Source: Candidatus Brevefilum sp. | Lineage (GTDB): Bacteria; Chloroflexota; Anaerolineae; Anaerolineales; Anaerolineaceae | DNA length: 64,000 bases | Direction of reading: 5' to 3' | Assembly: GCA_029210815.1 (NCBI GenBank) | Contig: JARGGB010000004.1 | Span: 1 to 64,000 of the forward strand | Shown: positions 35,997 to 45,642 of the stretch, piece by piece | Layout of the letters: each line of letters begins with the position of its first letter | Position numbering within the stretch: position 1 is the first letter of the stretch | Position numbers and translations under genes: made by a program | Notes under the pieces: model-generated | Databases searched by the model: none | What the model was told of the DNA's origin: nothing | Seen by the model: the letters and a program-made list of their open reading frames with translations, nothing else

Positions 35997-36737
35997 TTAT
36001 TTCATGGATGTTCTCGCCTGGCGGGCGAGAAAGAGTGCGATTGACCCAGCCACAGCTGCATTAAGTGAATCAATTTGACCTTGCATTGGGAGGCGCATCA
36101 AGAGATCGCATTTTTCCCGAACAAGCCGCCGCAATCCCTGACCTTCGCTGCCAACCACCAATCCAATCCCCCCTTTGAGGTTCAGCTTTTGCGGTTCCTG
36201 GGCTTCAGGGCTGTCTTCCAGCCCGACCATCCATCCGCCAATTTCTTTTAGGCGATCCATGGACTGGGCGATGTTATGTTGGGCTATGTTGAGCCATTCT
36301 GTGGCACCGGATGACGCATTAACAACAGCCGGCGTGACCGATGCTGACCGGGCGGAGGGCAAGATGATCCCGTGAACGCGGAAGGCTTCCGCAGACCGAA
36401 ACAAAGTTCCAAGGTTTTGCGGATCCTGAATTTGGTCAAGGAGCAAAACGAAGACCGGTTCGCCACGATCTTGAGCAATTTGGATTATTTTTTCAAGATC
36501 GCTGTAAGGGTAAGCACCAACGCTGAGTGCAACAGCCTGGTGATGAGGGTCAATGCCATCCAGGTCTGATCGTTTTACAAATTTAATTGGGATATTTCGG
36601 TTTTTTGCAAGAAGGATGATTTCTTCCAGGCGACCTTGCTGGCTGGCGCCTTGCGCTACCCAAAGATGATGCAGCAGCCTGCGATTTGCCCTCAAGACCT
36701 CATAAACAGGATTTCGGCCTGTGATCCACTCACTCAA
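35997..36737 (-). CDS. rlmB: 23S rRNA 2'-O-methyltransferase RlmB-like
   Basis: A 246-residue TrmH-family group 3 enzyme. The N-terminal substrate-binding domain opens WITGRNPVYEVLRANRR. The SPOUT domain has DQIQDPQNLGTLFRSAEAF, GLVVGSEGQGL and MQGQIDSLNAAVAG. The family methylates G2251 of 23S rRNA (E. coli numbering). It starts 3 nt after cysS, an order common in bacteria, which supports the assignment over other group 3 members. Confidence 0.9.
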   Translation of the reverse strand: MSEWITGRNPVYEVLRANRRLLHHLWVAQGASQQGRLEEIILLAKNRNIPIKFVKRSDLDGIDPHHQAVALSVGAYPYSDLEKIIQIAQDRGEPVFVLLLDQIQDPQNLGTLFRSAEAFRVHGIILPSARSASVTPAVVNASSGATEWLNIAQHNIAQSMDRLKEIGGWMVGLEDSPEAQEPQKLNLKGGIGLVVGSEGQGLRRLVREKCDLLMRLPMQGQIDSLNAAVAGSIALFLARQARTSMK

Positions 36738-36740
36738 GGC

Positions 36741-38150
36741 TTACTCCCAGTGCCAGGTGGAACCCTGGGGGGTATCTTCGATAATGACACCCAGTTCAGC
36801 CAGCTCGTCTCGAATGCGGTCGGAGAGCTGGTATTCTTTCTTTGCCCTGAGTTCCTGGCGCAAATCGAGAAGAAGGTCGATAAAAGCATCCGCACTGGAA
36901 GCAGCTTTTTCACTTGTCTCGAGTTTAAGACCAAGGACCCCTGTCAGTTCATTGAAAAGGTCCTGGGCAGGTTTTAATTCTTGTGAGGTTGCACCTTCTG
37001 ACCGTGCCTGGTTGATCATCCTTGCCAGGTCGAAGAGATATCCCAATGCGCCTGCGGTATTGAAATCCTCATCCATGGAGTCATGGAATCCTTTGCGGGT
37101 GATTTCAACTTGTTCTTCCAATTTTTGGGTGATTTCACCAGGGGCACCTGAGGCACTTTCCATGGCGGGTTTGATAGCCGAGAGCAAGCGTTCAAGTGCG
37201 CGCTGGTTGGCTTCGATGACCTCATCGTTGAAGGTCAGGGGGCTGCGGTAGTGCGAGCTGATGACCATCAATCGCATCACATCACCGCTGTGATCTTCAA
37301 GAAATTCATTGATAGGAATCAGGTTGCCGGTGGATTTGGACATTTTCTCCCCCTTGAGTTGGAGCATGCCGTTGTGCATCCAATAACGCGCAAAAGGTTT
37401 CCCGGTAATTGCTTCTGATTGTGCAATCTCATTTTCGTGGTGAGGGAAGATCAGGTCATTGCCGCCGCCGTGGATATCAATTTGATCGCCAAGGTGCTGA
37501 AGATTCATTGCGGAGCATTCGATATGCCATCCAGGTCTACCAGGTCCCCAGGGGCTGTCCCAGGCGGGTTCGCCTTTTTTGGCGGCTTTCCAAACGGCGA
37601 AATCCATGGGGTTTTCCTTGCGAGCATCCACACGGATGCGGCTGCCGGCATTCATTTCTTCGAGCTTGCGGCCGGAAAGTTTGCCGTAATCCTTTGCTTT
37701 CTCAACCCTGAAGTAGACGTCACCGTCAACCTCATAGGCAGCACCTTTGTCAATTAAATGTTCAACCATTTTGATGATGGCGTCGATCTCGTTTGTTGCC
37801 CTTGGGTGTTCCGTTGGCGGCAGGATGTTTAAATCTTCCAGGTTTTTCTTGTATTCTTCAATATACTTTTCAGCCAATTCAATGGGATCAACACCCAGAC
37901 GTTTGGCACGATCGATGATCTTATCATCGACGTCTGTAAAATTCATGACGTAATGAACTTCGAAACCACGATACATCAAATATCGGCGGACAACATCAAA
38001 TACCATGGCAGACATGGCATGGCCCACATGCGCACTGTCGTAAACGGTTGGACCGCAGACGTACATGCGGACCTTTCCTTCTTCAATAGGTGAAAAGTCG
38101 GATTTTTCACGGGTGAGGGTGTTGTAGACTTTTAAGGACATCTCTGCCAT
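36741..38150 (-). CDS. cysS: Cysteinyl-tRNA synthetase
   Basis: A 469-residue class I synthetase. The HIGH-like motif is HVGH in [11 protein letters not shown], and the KMSKS motif is [10 protein letters not shown]. Zinc-site residues include Cys in VCGPTVYD, Cys in HIECSAMN and the [11 protein letters not shown] block. The C terminus has the DALR-type helical region. It is followed at once by rlmB. Confidence 0.97.
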   Translation of the reverse strand: MAEMSLKVYNTLTREKSDFSPIEEGKVRMYVCGPTVYDSAHVGHAMSAMVFDVVRRYLMYRGFEVHYVMNFTDVDDKIIDRAKRLGVDPIELAEKYIEEYKKNLEDLNILPPTEHPRATNEIDAIIKMVEHLIDKGAAYEVDGDVYFRVEKAKDYGKLSGRKLEEMNAGSRIRVDARKENPMDFAVWKAAKKGEPAWDSPWGPGRPGWHIECSAMNLQHLGDQIDIHGGGNDLIFPHHENEIAQSEAITGKPFARYWMHNGMLQLKGEKMSKSTGNLIPINEFLEDHSGDVMRLMVISSHYRSPLTFNDEVIEANQRALERLLSAIKPAMESASGAPGEITQKLEEQVEITRKGFHDSMDEDFNTAGALGYLFDLARMINQARSEGATSQELKPAQDLFNELTGVLGLKLETSEKAASSADAFIDLLLDLRQELRAKKEYQLSDRIRDELAELGVIIEDTPQGSTWHWE

Positions 38151-38179
38151 CCTCCAAATTTTGCTGATTTTTTAAGGGA

Positions 38180-39265
38180 TCAATCGTTTTCAGGTTTTGC
38201 AAATATCATTCGACCGGCAGCAGTTTGCAAGACTTTGGTCACCGTAATATCGATGGCTTTTCCTATGTACTTATGCCCGTCCTCAACGACAACCATTGTG
38301 CCGTCTTCCATATAACCGACTCCCTGGCCATATTCTTTGCCTTCCTGGATGATTTTCATTTCCAGGGTTTCGCCAGGCAGCAGGATTGCTTTAACAGCGT
38401 TGGCTAATTCATTGATATTAAGCACGGTGACGCCTTGCAGTTCGGCGACCCGGTTGAGGTTGTAATCGTTGGTCAGGATCGGGCAGCTTAACTGCCTTGC
38501 CAGCACTACCAGCCGTTCGTCAACTTCACGGACGCCTTCGACATCGATATCAGTGATGGTGACGGGGACGGCGGTCTCTTTTTGCAGTTCCGCCAGCACT
38601 TCCATCCCGCGTCTGCCCCGCTGCCGACGGAGGTTATCCGCAGAATCGCTGACATATTGCAGTTCATTGAGAACAAATCGGGGGATCAATAATCGCCCAG
38701 GAATGAAACCCGTTTTAGCGATATCGGCAATGCGTCCGTCAATAATTGCGCTGGTGTCGACCAGGATTCTTCGGGTGTCTTGCAGGCCTGTCGTGTCAGT
38801 CTTATCATCTGCGTCCGAACCGCCTTCTGAGAAAGAACGAAATACTTTCTGCAAGTCCTTTTCTCGGGAGACAAAGAGCACAATACCCAGGTAACCAAAT
38901 AATAATACAGCGATAAACGGTATGATGCTGCCAAAGGGCGAAGGCAGTAATGAGATTGGATAAGCCAGGAGTGCAGCAGTGATCAAGCCAAAGATCAGCC
39001 CAATTAAACCATAAAAGAGCGAATGAGCTGATAATTTGCTCAATTGCTTTCGAATAGTATTGACAGGTTTAATGGAAATCCATGGTGCAATAAGAAAACC
39101 GATAATCCCCATCACAGCAGCTGTGATAATTTGATAAATGATCGTGGAAAGGGGGTTTGCTTTCCAAATTTCGTTGATTAATGAGCTTAGGGGTTCCCCT
39201 AAAAATGTGCCTGCAAAAACAAAAAGAATTAACCCGATAATTCGGGCGATAAGTTCAATAGACAT
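38180..39265 (-). CDS. PIN-TRAM membrane protein (YacL-like)
   Basis: A 361-residue protein. Four transmembrane helices (about 1-130) are followed by a PIN nuclease-like domain (about 165-280; RILVDTSAIIDGRI with Asp ligands, ILTNDYNLN) and a TRAM RNA-binding module (about 290-350; EGKEYGQGVGYMEDGTMVVVEDG). This matches the YacL/PilT-N group found in many Gram-positive bacteria. RNA cleavage at the membrane is inferred. It lies 29 nt upstream of cysS, so it may be in the same operon. Confidence 0.9.
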   Translation of the reverse strand: MSIELIARIIGLILFVFAGTFLGEPLSSLINEIWKANPLSTIIYQIITAAVMGIIGFLIAPWISIKPVNTIRKQLSKLSAHSLFYGLIGLIFGLITAALLAYPISLLPSPFGSIIPFIAVLLFGYLGIVLFVSREKDLQKVFRSFSEGGSDADDKTDTTGLQDTRRILVDTSAIIDGRIADIAKTGFIPGRLLIPRFVLNELQYVSDSADNLRRQRGRRGMEVLAELQKETAVPVTITDIDVEGVREVDERLVVLARQLSCPILTNDYNLNRVAELQGVTVLNINELANAVKAILLPGETLEMKIIQEGKEYGQGVGYMEDGTMVVVEDGHKYIGKAIDITVTKVLQTAAGRMIFAKPEND

Positions 39266-39567
39266 TATAAATGACTCCTTTTAAGGTGCAAAATAAAATG
39301 ATAAATCCTTATAAAATAATAGCACGGCAGCTATGATAAGTCAATTTTTTGATGTGGGGGAAAATAGTAAATCAGGATAAATGGAAAGCGGAAATTGATA
39401 AAATTAATGTGATTTGTGATTGGTAATCAGGCATATATGCAATGTTTAAGAGCTTGTATTAAAAACTAAGCAAACTCAATTTTCTTGATATATTTATAAG
39501 ATAAAGAAATTGAGCTCCGATCCTTTATTATTAGATCGGGGCTTGTTTTTGATTATAACGGATCAGC
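39266..39567. other. Intergenic region with hairpin
   Basis: About 300 bp, AT-rich. AGCTCCGATC and GATCGGGGCT (39511-39543) form a stem with one mismatch, followed on the plus strand by TGTTTTT. It probably helps terminate the minus-strand zinc-ribbon gene or any plus-strand transcript. The minus-strand promoter of the PIN-TRAM gene should also lie here. No gene was recognised. Confidence 0.5.
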
Positions 39568-39861
39568 TCATGCTGGGGGAGGTGTGTTAGCTGTCGGCTT
39601 TTTCCCGGCTGGTTTGATAGGCGTTTGAATTGGGGTGCCAGCGTCCGGGTTGAGCATCAGGCTCAATTGGGCTAAAGCCTGTGTGTCATAATTGCGGTGA
39701 CCGCAAAGATCGCAAATCCAGGCTGGGAAATTCGGGACTGTGATCAGGTCATCCCCAAGCCAGGTCATTAGTGTGGCAGTTTTCAGCCTTTTTCTCCCGC
39801 CCTGGCATTGCATACACGGCTGGATTGTTGGGGGTTCGGTCGATGAAATATTTTCAGTCAT
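39568..39861 (-). CDS. YgiT-type zinc-ribbon protein
   Basis: A 97-residue protein with two CxxC knuckles, PCMQCQG and CDLCGHRN, spaced as in YgiT/MqsA-type zinc fingers (phrase ITVPNFPAWICDLCG). The DNA-binding helix-turn-helix of MqsA is absent, and the C terminus is a Pro/Thr tail. There is no toxin gene beside it, so an antitoxin role is not supported. A small metal-binding protein of unknown role. Confidence 0.75.
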   Translation of the reverse strand: MTENISSTEPPTIQPCMQCQGGRKRLKTATLMTWLGDDLITVPNFPAWICDLCGHRNYDTQALAQLSLMLNPDAGTPIQTPIKPAGKKPTANTPPPA

Positions 39862-39929
39862 ATTGTTTTCGAGATTTATTGTACAGCCTTTTTTAAATAT
39901 TTCAAGCTTAATTTTATCACTATTAATGC

Positions 39930-40538
39930 TTAATTCTGCACAGCCTGAACAATGTCCCGACCGTTTAATAGACCTGCTTCCTGTAAAGGCCAGTAAATTA
40001 ATAAAGCCCGACCAACGACATCCTCATTTGGGACAAATCCCCACATGTGGGAATCGCTGGAATTATTACGATTATCGCCAAGAACAAAAAGCTGGCCAGG
40101 GGGAACATCCCACTCACCGCTGTATCTTGGGGGATCGGCGATATAAGGTTCGTAAAGCGGTTGGTCGTTGACATAGACAACACCATCCCCAATTTTCACA
40201 TGATCACCGGGCAGTCCAACAACACGTTTGATGTAATCTAAATCGCTGGCGCCTGGTGCATGGAATACAATGATATCTCCAATAGAAGGTTCGCCAATTT
40301 TATAGGCCACACGGTTAACCAGGAGAAACTCGCCAGGCTGCAGGGTTGGTTTCATACTGATATTCTCAACGCGAACCCGTGCTGATAGGGCGTTTATCAC
40401 CAGGAACAGGATCAACGCAAGCAGGATCGTTTCAACAGTATCAACGACAAAGCCAAAACAGCTTGATCGTTTAGATTTTTTGTTATTTATCGGCTGGGTA
40501 TTTTCGATGTCTTGTTCTGTTTGGTATCTGTCTAACAT
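39930..40538 (-). CDS. lepB: Signal peptidase I
   Basis: A 202-residue type I signal peptidase. A transmembrane anchor (about 28-50) precedes the catalytic Ser in ENISMKPTLQPGEFLLV and the Lys in DYIKRVVGLPGD. The C-terminal box is LGDNRNNSSDSHMWGFV. It cleaves signal peptides outside the membrane. Length is typical of monoderm-type enzymes. It lies 85 nt after der and may be co-transcribed with it. Confidence 0.95.
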   Translation of the reverse strand: MLDRYQTEQDIENTQPINNKKSKRSSCFGFVVDTVETILLALILFLVINALSARVRVENISMKPTLQPGEFLLVNRVAYKIGEPSIGDIIVFHAPGASDLDYIKRVVGLPGDHVKIGDGVVYVNDQPLYEPYIADPPRYSGEWDVPPGQLFVLGDNRNNSSDSHMWGFVPNEDVVGRALLIYWPLQEAGLLNGRDIVQAVQN

Positions 40539-40623
40539 TATTATCCGCTCATGAGAAATTTTGAGTTAAAAACCATCCTGGTATGACTTAATCATTATAA
40601 TCCAGCCCCATTAATAGTAAAGC

Positions 40624-41994
40624 CTAATCTCGACGCTTTTTCAGTACCAATCGAACAGGTGTCCCAACAAAGGGGTAATCCTTGCGAATTTGATTTTCAA
40701 GGTAACGCAGATAAGTAAAATGAGCCAGCGCCGGGTCGTTTACATAGAGCATAAACGTGGGAGGATCGCTTCGAACCTGGGTCCCGTAGTAGATTCTTAA
40801 GGCTTTTCCTGTTTTCGAGGGTGCCGGATGCATGTCTTGTGCGCGCTGAATAATTTTATTGATTTGAGAGGTCGTCAGACGAACCAGTCTTTCTTCCTGA
40901 ACCTGCAAAGCAAGGGGAAGGACTTGGTCAACGCGCTTCCCAGTTAGAGCTGAGATGAAGATCATTGGAACGTAATCCATGAAATTAAGTTCCTGGCGGA
41001 TATGGCTGGTGTAATCGTTGATGGTGTAGGTGTCTTTCTCAACAAGGTCCCACTTGTTGACTGCAACAACGGCACTTTTCCAGGCATCTTTGATGTAACC
41101 AGCAATGTGGGTGTCCTGAACAGTAATGCTGGTGGTTGCATCGATGACCAGGATAGCAACATCAGCTCGTTCAATCGCCTTCATACTGCGGACAACGCTG
41201 AATTTTTCAACACCCGGAGAAACTTTACCGCGACGGCGGATGCCAGCTGTATCGATCAATGTCACGGGGATATCATTATAAACAAGTGTTGTGTCAACCG
41301 CGTCCCGGGTTGTGCCCGGTATGTCGCTGACAATGGAGCGTTCTTGTCCCACAATTTTATTGAGCAAACTGGACTTGCCGACATTTGGCTTCCCAACGAT
41401 GGCAATTTTTGCGGAATTATCCTCTTCCATGTTCTCATCGATAGCTTCGATGTGTTTGACGACTTCATCGAGCAGGTCGCCGGTGCCGGTGCCGTGGAGT
41501 GCTGATACAGCAAAAGGTTCGCCCATGCCAAGCTCATAGAATTCTGCTACCACCTGTCGAATTTTTGAACTTTCTGCTTTGTTGACGACAAGGACAATGG
41601 GGGGCTTGAATTGACCGTCCACCATCTTTTGCATTTTTCGTAATATCTCGGCAATTTCGTGGTCTGCAGGGGTGACACCTGTTTGGCCGTCAACGATAAA
41701 CAAGATCAGATCGGATTCTTGAATTGCCAATTCTGCCTGTTCACGAATTTGATTGATGAAATCATGTGAACCAATGGACAACGGTTCTTGCCCTTTTGTT
41801 TTGGTAGGGTCAATGCCGCCGGTATCCATGACATAGAAGAAATAACCGCTCCAGTCCGCTTCAGCCAAAAGGCGGTCACGGGTAGTGCCGGGAATCTCAT
41901 CAACAATCGCCAAACGTTCACCCGTCAGGCGGTTGAAGAGGGTGCTTTTTCCAACATTAGGTCTGCCCACAAGGGCAATTACAGGTTTAGCCAT
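40624..41994 (-). CDS. der: Ribosome-assembly GTPase Der (EngA)
   Basis: A 456-residue protein with two tandem GTPase domains and a C-terminal KH-like domain. The first P-loop is GRPNVGKS (about 8) and the second GKPNVGKS (about 200). Other G motifs are DTGGID and DTAGIRRRGK, with VNKAE and VNKWDLV for guanine recognition. It acts in 50S subunit assembly. Confidence 0.97.
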   Translation of the reverse strand: MAKPVIALVGRPNVGKSTLFNRLTGERLAIVDEIPGTTRDRLLAEADWSGYFFYVMDTGGIDPTKTKGQEPLSIGSHDFINQIREQAELAIQESDLILFIVDGQTGVTPADHEIAEILRKMQKMVDGQFKPPIVLVVNKAESSKIRQVVAEFYELGMGEPFAVSALHGTGTGDLLDEVVKHIEAIDENMEEDNSAKIAIVGKPNVGKSSLLNKIVGQERSIVSDIPGTTRDAVDTTLVYNDIPVTLIDTAGIRRRGKVSPGVEKFSVVRSMKAIERADVAILVIDATTSITVQDTHIAGYIKDAWKSAVVAVNKWDLVEKDTYTINDYTSHIRQELNFMDYVPMIFISALTGKRVDQVLPLALQVQEERLVRLTTSQINKIIQRAQDMHPAPSKTGKALRIYYGTQVRSDPPTFMLYVNDPALAHFTYLRYLENQIRKDYPFVGTPVRLVLKKRRD

Positions 41995-42332
41995 AGGAAG
42001 TGATTATACCCGATAGAAAAGGTATTAATCTGCTATCTAGTAAAAGCAAGGTTTTCAAAAGAAAAACACACAAGAAGAAAAATGCTTGCTGAATTTTGCA
42101 ATAAAAAAACAAATAACCCCTTCCCTTCAGGGAGGGGACAGGGGGTAGGTTGATCCTTAATTTATTGCAAGCCATGATGAACGCAGAAATAATTCGCATT
42201 CCTGTGCTTTTCCATTTCCTTCATTCCTTCACTGAGCGGAGTGACTTTTAAAAAGAAGATCCTGAAAAATGATATTTCCAGGATCATATTAGACAATGGA
42301 ACCAAACTTGAAACCTTGAGGTTTACGGGATT
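41995..42332. other. Intergenic region with terminator and C/G-rich repeat
   Basis: About 340 bp. At 42258-42285, GATCCTG and CAGGATC form a hairpin. On the minus strand it is followed by TTCTTTTT, a terminator for the ybbR-cdaA unit. At 42116-42149, ACCCCTTCCCT and AGGGAGGGG form a hairpin followed by GGGGGTAGG, akin to the dispersed GTAGGGG repeats. No ORF is supported. Confidence 0.6.
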
Positions 42333-43556
42333 TTAGTTAGATATGGTTACCTCGATGGTATTTGGCAGGATGGCATCGACGTTAATATCGCCATTTTCTA
42401 ACTGGATTTCGGGTGCCAGGGTATAGGTACCGGGATCTCTATCTTCGAGATTGATAACGACAACCAGGTTTTCCAAACTGAGGTTATCAAGCACGTCAAT
42501 TGGTCCTGAAAGGAAGACGTCGACATTTTCCGGCGAAACCGTCGCATTTAAACCAGTCGCCAATCCCTCAATTTGCACCGGGATATTGGTAAAGCTGATA
42601 CTGCTTTCGATAGGATCGATCCCAATCCGTACGGTGATATTTTGGCTGCCGACCACGTTGATCCCCTCAGGCAGGTTCAGGGAAACCCGGATTTCCATAT
42701 CCTGATTAGCCCCATTGAGATTGATGGGTGTTGTTTCAACGAACCCGGGGATGCTTTCCACGAGTTGGGGATTTGAAGAATAAATGGTGACTGTTGGTGG
42801 GTCGGAGAATATGTTTGTCAACCTGTAGCCGGATTCGATTTGTCCGCTGGTGACGATCTTCACCACGACAGTACGATAGCCGCCGCGCTGTGTGACCGGG
42901 ATGTTTACCTGTACGCTGCTGGGCGTCATGCTGAGACCTTCAATTTGATTCCCCTGGGCATCGAGTGCAACCAGGTCAACCGTGCGCTGGATATCCTCTG
43001 AGACATCCACAATGCTAACCTCGGTTATGACCTTATTTATGGAACTGACAACTGATTCTGGCCCGGATAATATGACGGTATCCTGGGCTAATTCTGGTGT
43101 TTCTACATCAAAACCAATGGCTGGATTGCCAAGCATATTCACCTGGATTGGGAATTGTTTGGTAATGATTGAATCGAGTTTAACAAACACAGTTCCAGGG
43201 TTCATCCGAACCACCTCAGTGGGCGAAACGCTGATATTGACCTGGGGTGTCAGGGTATGGACACCGGCTTCAAGGCCGGAGAGATCCAGCGTTACATCGA
43301 TCATGTTGCGGTCATTTTGTAACTGCGTGAATACCGATGAAGGGGCACGAATGGTCAGGTTGACCTGCTGTGAAATTTCGTTGACAATGGTCAGGGATGG
43401 GTCCAACCCGATAACCTCAATTTCTATGGGTTGCGGATATGTCTGTGTGACTGTTGGATCTGCCTGGGTAACGGCAAAAATCCACACGCCCACCGCAAAT
43501 ACGAGGGCTGTGAGTAATGTGGGCAGATTGCTGATGAGCTTTCTTGTTTGCTTCAT
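42333..43556 (-). CDS. YbbR-domain protein (CdaR-like)
   Basis: A 407-residue protein. One N-terminal transmembrane helix (about 13-32) is followed by four or five YbbR repeats outside the membrane (for example the repeat ends GVHTLTPQVNIS and GTYTLAPEIQLE). In Firmicutes, CdaR sits beside CdaA and modulates c-di-AMP synthesis. Here the ATG at 43556 overlaps the cdaA stop (ATGA), so it is translationally coupled to it. The ORF track start at 43619 lies inside cdaA and is not used. Confidence 0.9.
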   Translation of the reverse strand: MKQTRKLISNLPTLLTALVFAVGVWIFAVTQADPTVTQTYPQPIEIEVIGLDPSLTIVNEISQQVNLTIRAPSSVFTQLQNDRNMIDVTLDLSGLEAGVHTLTPQVNISVSPTEVVRMNPGTVFVKLDSIITKQFPIQVNMLGNPAIGFDVETPELAQDTVILSGPESVVSSINKVITEVSIVDVSEDIQRTVDLVALDAQGNQIEGLSMTPSSVQVNIPVTQRGGYRTVVVKIVTSGQIESGYRLTNIFSDPPTVTIYSSNPQLVESIPGFVETTPINLNGANQDMEIRVSLNLPEGINVVGSQNITVRIGIDPIESSISFTNIPVQIEGLATGLNATVSPENVDVFLSGPIDVLDNLSLENLVVVINLEDRDPGTYTLAPEIQLENGDINVDAILPNTIEVTISN

Positions 43557-44449
43557 GGCTGCCCCCCATGTTTTTCTTTTGGCTCTTTGACGTTGATGAG
43601 AGCTAATAGACGAGCCCATAAGCTCTTTCCAGCTTCAAACTCTGTTGGCTGGAAGAAGGCATGCAGTGTGTTTTGTAATCTTTCCATATTCAAACGCCGG
43701 ATCATTTTTCCATTATGAGCAATTGAGATGCTGCCTGTCTCCTCTGAAACGACCACAGCAATGGCGTCACTGACTTCTGAAATTCCCAGGGCAGCGCGGT
43801 GACGCAAGCCCATTGTCCGCTCAGGTGAGCGATTTAAGACGCCGCTGGCTGAGAGGGGCATAACGCAGGACGCTGCCAGAACTTCGTTGTTTACAATAAT
43901 AACTGCACCGTCATGTAAAGGTGTATTTGGATAAAAGATTTGTAGTAATAATTCGGGTGTGACAACGGCATGCATTGGAACGCCCGTCTCGGCATATTCA
44001 ACCAGACCCTGCATGCGCTGGATCACAATTAAAGCACCATGATGGCGTTCAGAAAGCCGTCCGGACGCTTGAATGACGGCGTTTAGAGTCTCTTTGAATT
44101 GTTCCTCAGATATCATTCTTGACCTTGCAAGAAAGCTCACATTGCCAGCCCTGCCAACACGCTCAAGTGCACGCCGAATTTCTGGGGCGAAAATGACAGG
44201 GATTGCAAAAACAAGGGCAGGTAAAACAGCGCTGATTAACCAGGAGAAAGCGGGAAGATCAACAAGGCTGGTAAACAACACCAGGAGGATGATAATAAAG
44301 AATACTCCGCGTAAGAGGACAATGGCTTCTGTATCCCGAAGCAATAGCAAGAGAATGTAGAAGACCGCTGTTACCAGGACAATGTCCAGAAGGTCGGTCC
44401 ATCGAAATCGCTGGATTAAGAAGGAGATGTCGTTTAGAATTTGTGTCAT
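43553..44449 (-). CDS. cdaA: Membrane diadenylate cyclase CdaA
   Basis: A 298-residue protein. Three transmembrane helices (about 15-105) are followed by a DisA_N diadenylate cyclase domain (about 110-265). The catalytic motifs are present: LHDGAVII and LRHRAALGISE. It makes c-di-AMP from two ATP. The cdaA-ybbR pair is the standard arrangement. It lies 22 nt after coaE on the same strand, so all three genes may share a transcript. Confidence 0.95.
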   Translation of the reverse strand: MTQILNDISFLIQRFRWTDLLDIVLVTAVFYILLLLLRDTEAIVLLRGVFFIIILLVLFTSLVDLPAFSWLISAVLPALVFAIPVIFAPEIRRALERVGRAGNVSFLARSRMISEEQFKETLNAVIQASGRLSERHHGALIVIQRMQGLVEYAETGVPMHAVVTPELLLQIFYPNTPLHDGAVIIVNNEVLAASCVMPLSASGVLNRSPERTMGLRHRAALGISEVSDAIAVVVSEETGSISIAHNGKMIRRLNMERLQNTLHAFFQPTEFEAGKSLWARLLALINVKEPKEKHGGQP

Positions 44450-44471
44450 ACTTTTTCCGCTTTAAGGTTTC

Positions 44472-45572
44472 TCACTTATCAATAATTTCAACAGGTTCTT
44501 TTAAGAATTTTATCCAGATCTTTTCATCAGCATTAATCTTTGATGCTGCCTCCTGCCATGCAGGATAAGGCAATTCGTCAGGCCTTAATTTTCTAAATCC
44601 AATTTTAGCAGGAAATAAGGAATTTTTTAGTGCTTTGTCTATTGTAATAAGAATTACTTCGCATTCCTGCTGTTCAATTTGATAATTAAAGGCATCAAGA
44701 ATTGCTTTTTCCGAGAGCCTTTGCTGATCATTTGCAACCCAACAGTCAAAAGCTGCAGAAAAATTCCAGTTATCCCACAAAAGGAGACCTTTTAGTCGAT
44801 CTTCCTTTAGAGCAGGCAGAACAATTCTTGAGCCCAAGGTCGCATACCAATCTGACGGCGCTTTCTCTGCATGAGATTGCCATAATATTTCGGCATCCTC
44901 TTGTGGAAAAGCACTCACATCCGGGAAATACCAATCACCAGATCTGAAAGGCATGGATTTATTTTGGCTATCAAATCCAATCATTGTGTTCGCAAGCCCG
45001 TCCTGGATTTGCTGCCATGTTTGTTTGAAACTGCCTTCAGTATTTATAACAATATCTGCTCGATTTAGTTTCTCGGACTGCGGGGGCTGCGCCTGAATTC
45101 TGTCTTTAGCATCATTTTCGCTCAGATTCCTGGTCCGCAGGAGACGGTCCATTTGATTTGAAACAGAAGCATGACTGACCCAAAGCACATCACAAATTTC
45201 AATCAGATCAGATTCGAGAAGTTTAATAGCTTCAATGACCACAAAGAACCGAGAAGCCTCTTTAATGCGCGTTTTGATTGATTTTGTGACTTCGGGATGG
45301 ACAATCTGTTCGAGCTTTTCAAGTTGTCTGGGGTCTGAAAATACAAGTTTTCCTAATTTCTTTCTTGAGATTTTGCCGTTTTTTGTTAATATGCTGTCTC
45401 CGAAAGCTTCAATAACGGGTTGATAAGCAGGTGCGCCAGGATAAAGCATGCGATTGGCAACAACATCCGCATCGATTTCAAGCCCGCCAGAATTTGCCAG
45501 CATTTGTCCCACCACACTTTTACCGGTGGCAATATTTCCTGTCAAACCGATGATTTTTGGTAAATTCGTCAT
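44472..45572 (-). CDS. coaE: Dephospho-CoA kinase with C-terminal extension
   Basis: A 366-residue protein. Residues 1 to about 200 are a full CoaE, with P-loop GLTGNIATGKS and DADVVANRMLYPG, which phosphorylates dephospho-CoA in the last step of CoA synthesis. The remaining 165 residues are an extra domain. Its C-terminal pattern (ILITIDKALKNSLFPAKIGF, then EKIWIKFL) loosely resembles the end of a GNAT fold, but there is no clear acetyl-CoA loop. CoaE is usually about 200 residues. CoaE activity is secure; the extension is unassigned. Confidence 0.9.
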   Translation of the reverse strand: MTNLPKIIGLTGNIATGKSVVGQMLANSGGLEIDADVVANRMLYPGAPAYQPVIEAFGDSILTKNGKISRKKLGKLVFSDPRQLEKLEQIVHPEVTKSIKTRIKEASRFFVVIEAIKLLESDLIEICDVLWVSHASVSNQMDRLLRTRNLSENDAKDRIQAQPPQSEKLNRADIVINTEGSFKQTWQQIQDGLANTMIGFDSQNKSMPFRSGDWYFPDVSAFPQEDAEILWQSHAEKAPSDWYATLGSRIVLPALKEDRLKGLLLWDNWNFSAAFDCWVANDQQRLSEKAILDAFNYQIEQQECEVILITIDKALKNSLFPAKIGFRKLRPDELPYPAWQEAASKINADEKIWIKFLKEPVEIIDK

Positions 45573-45630
45573 TTATTTTTAATCTCTCTGTGAAGTATAC
45601 CCCAATTCACCTTCTGGTTTCCCGGGGTGC

Positions 45631-45636
45631 TATAAT
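45631..45636 (+). promoter_or_regulatory. Extended -10 box of tilS, leaderless start
   Basis: CGGGGTGC-TATAAT ends 6 nt before the tilS ATG at 45643. The same phrase CGGGGTGC-TATRAT precedes the TPR gene at 16545. TGC gives an extended -10, and the spacing implies a leaderless mRNA. Confidence 0.6.
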
Positions 45637-45642
45637 TTGAAT

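Noticed and set aside
36721-37251. 176-residue plus-strand ORF opposite cysS
   Set aside because: Shadow of cysS; Ser-rich low-information sequence and no RBS.
39568-39861. Antitoxin of a YgiT/MqsA toxin-antitoxin pair
   Set aside because: The helix-turn-helix is missing and no toxin gene is adjacent.
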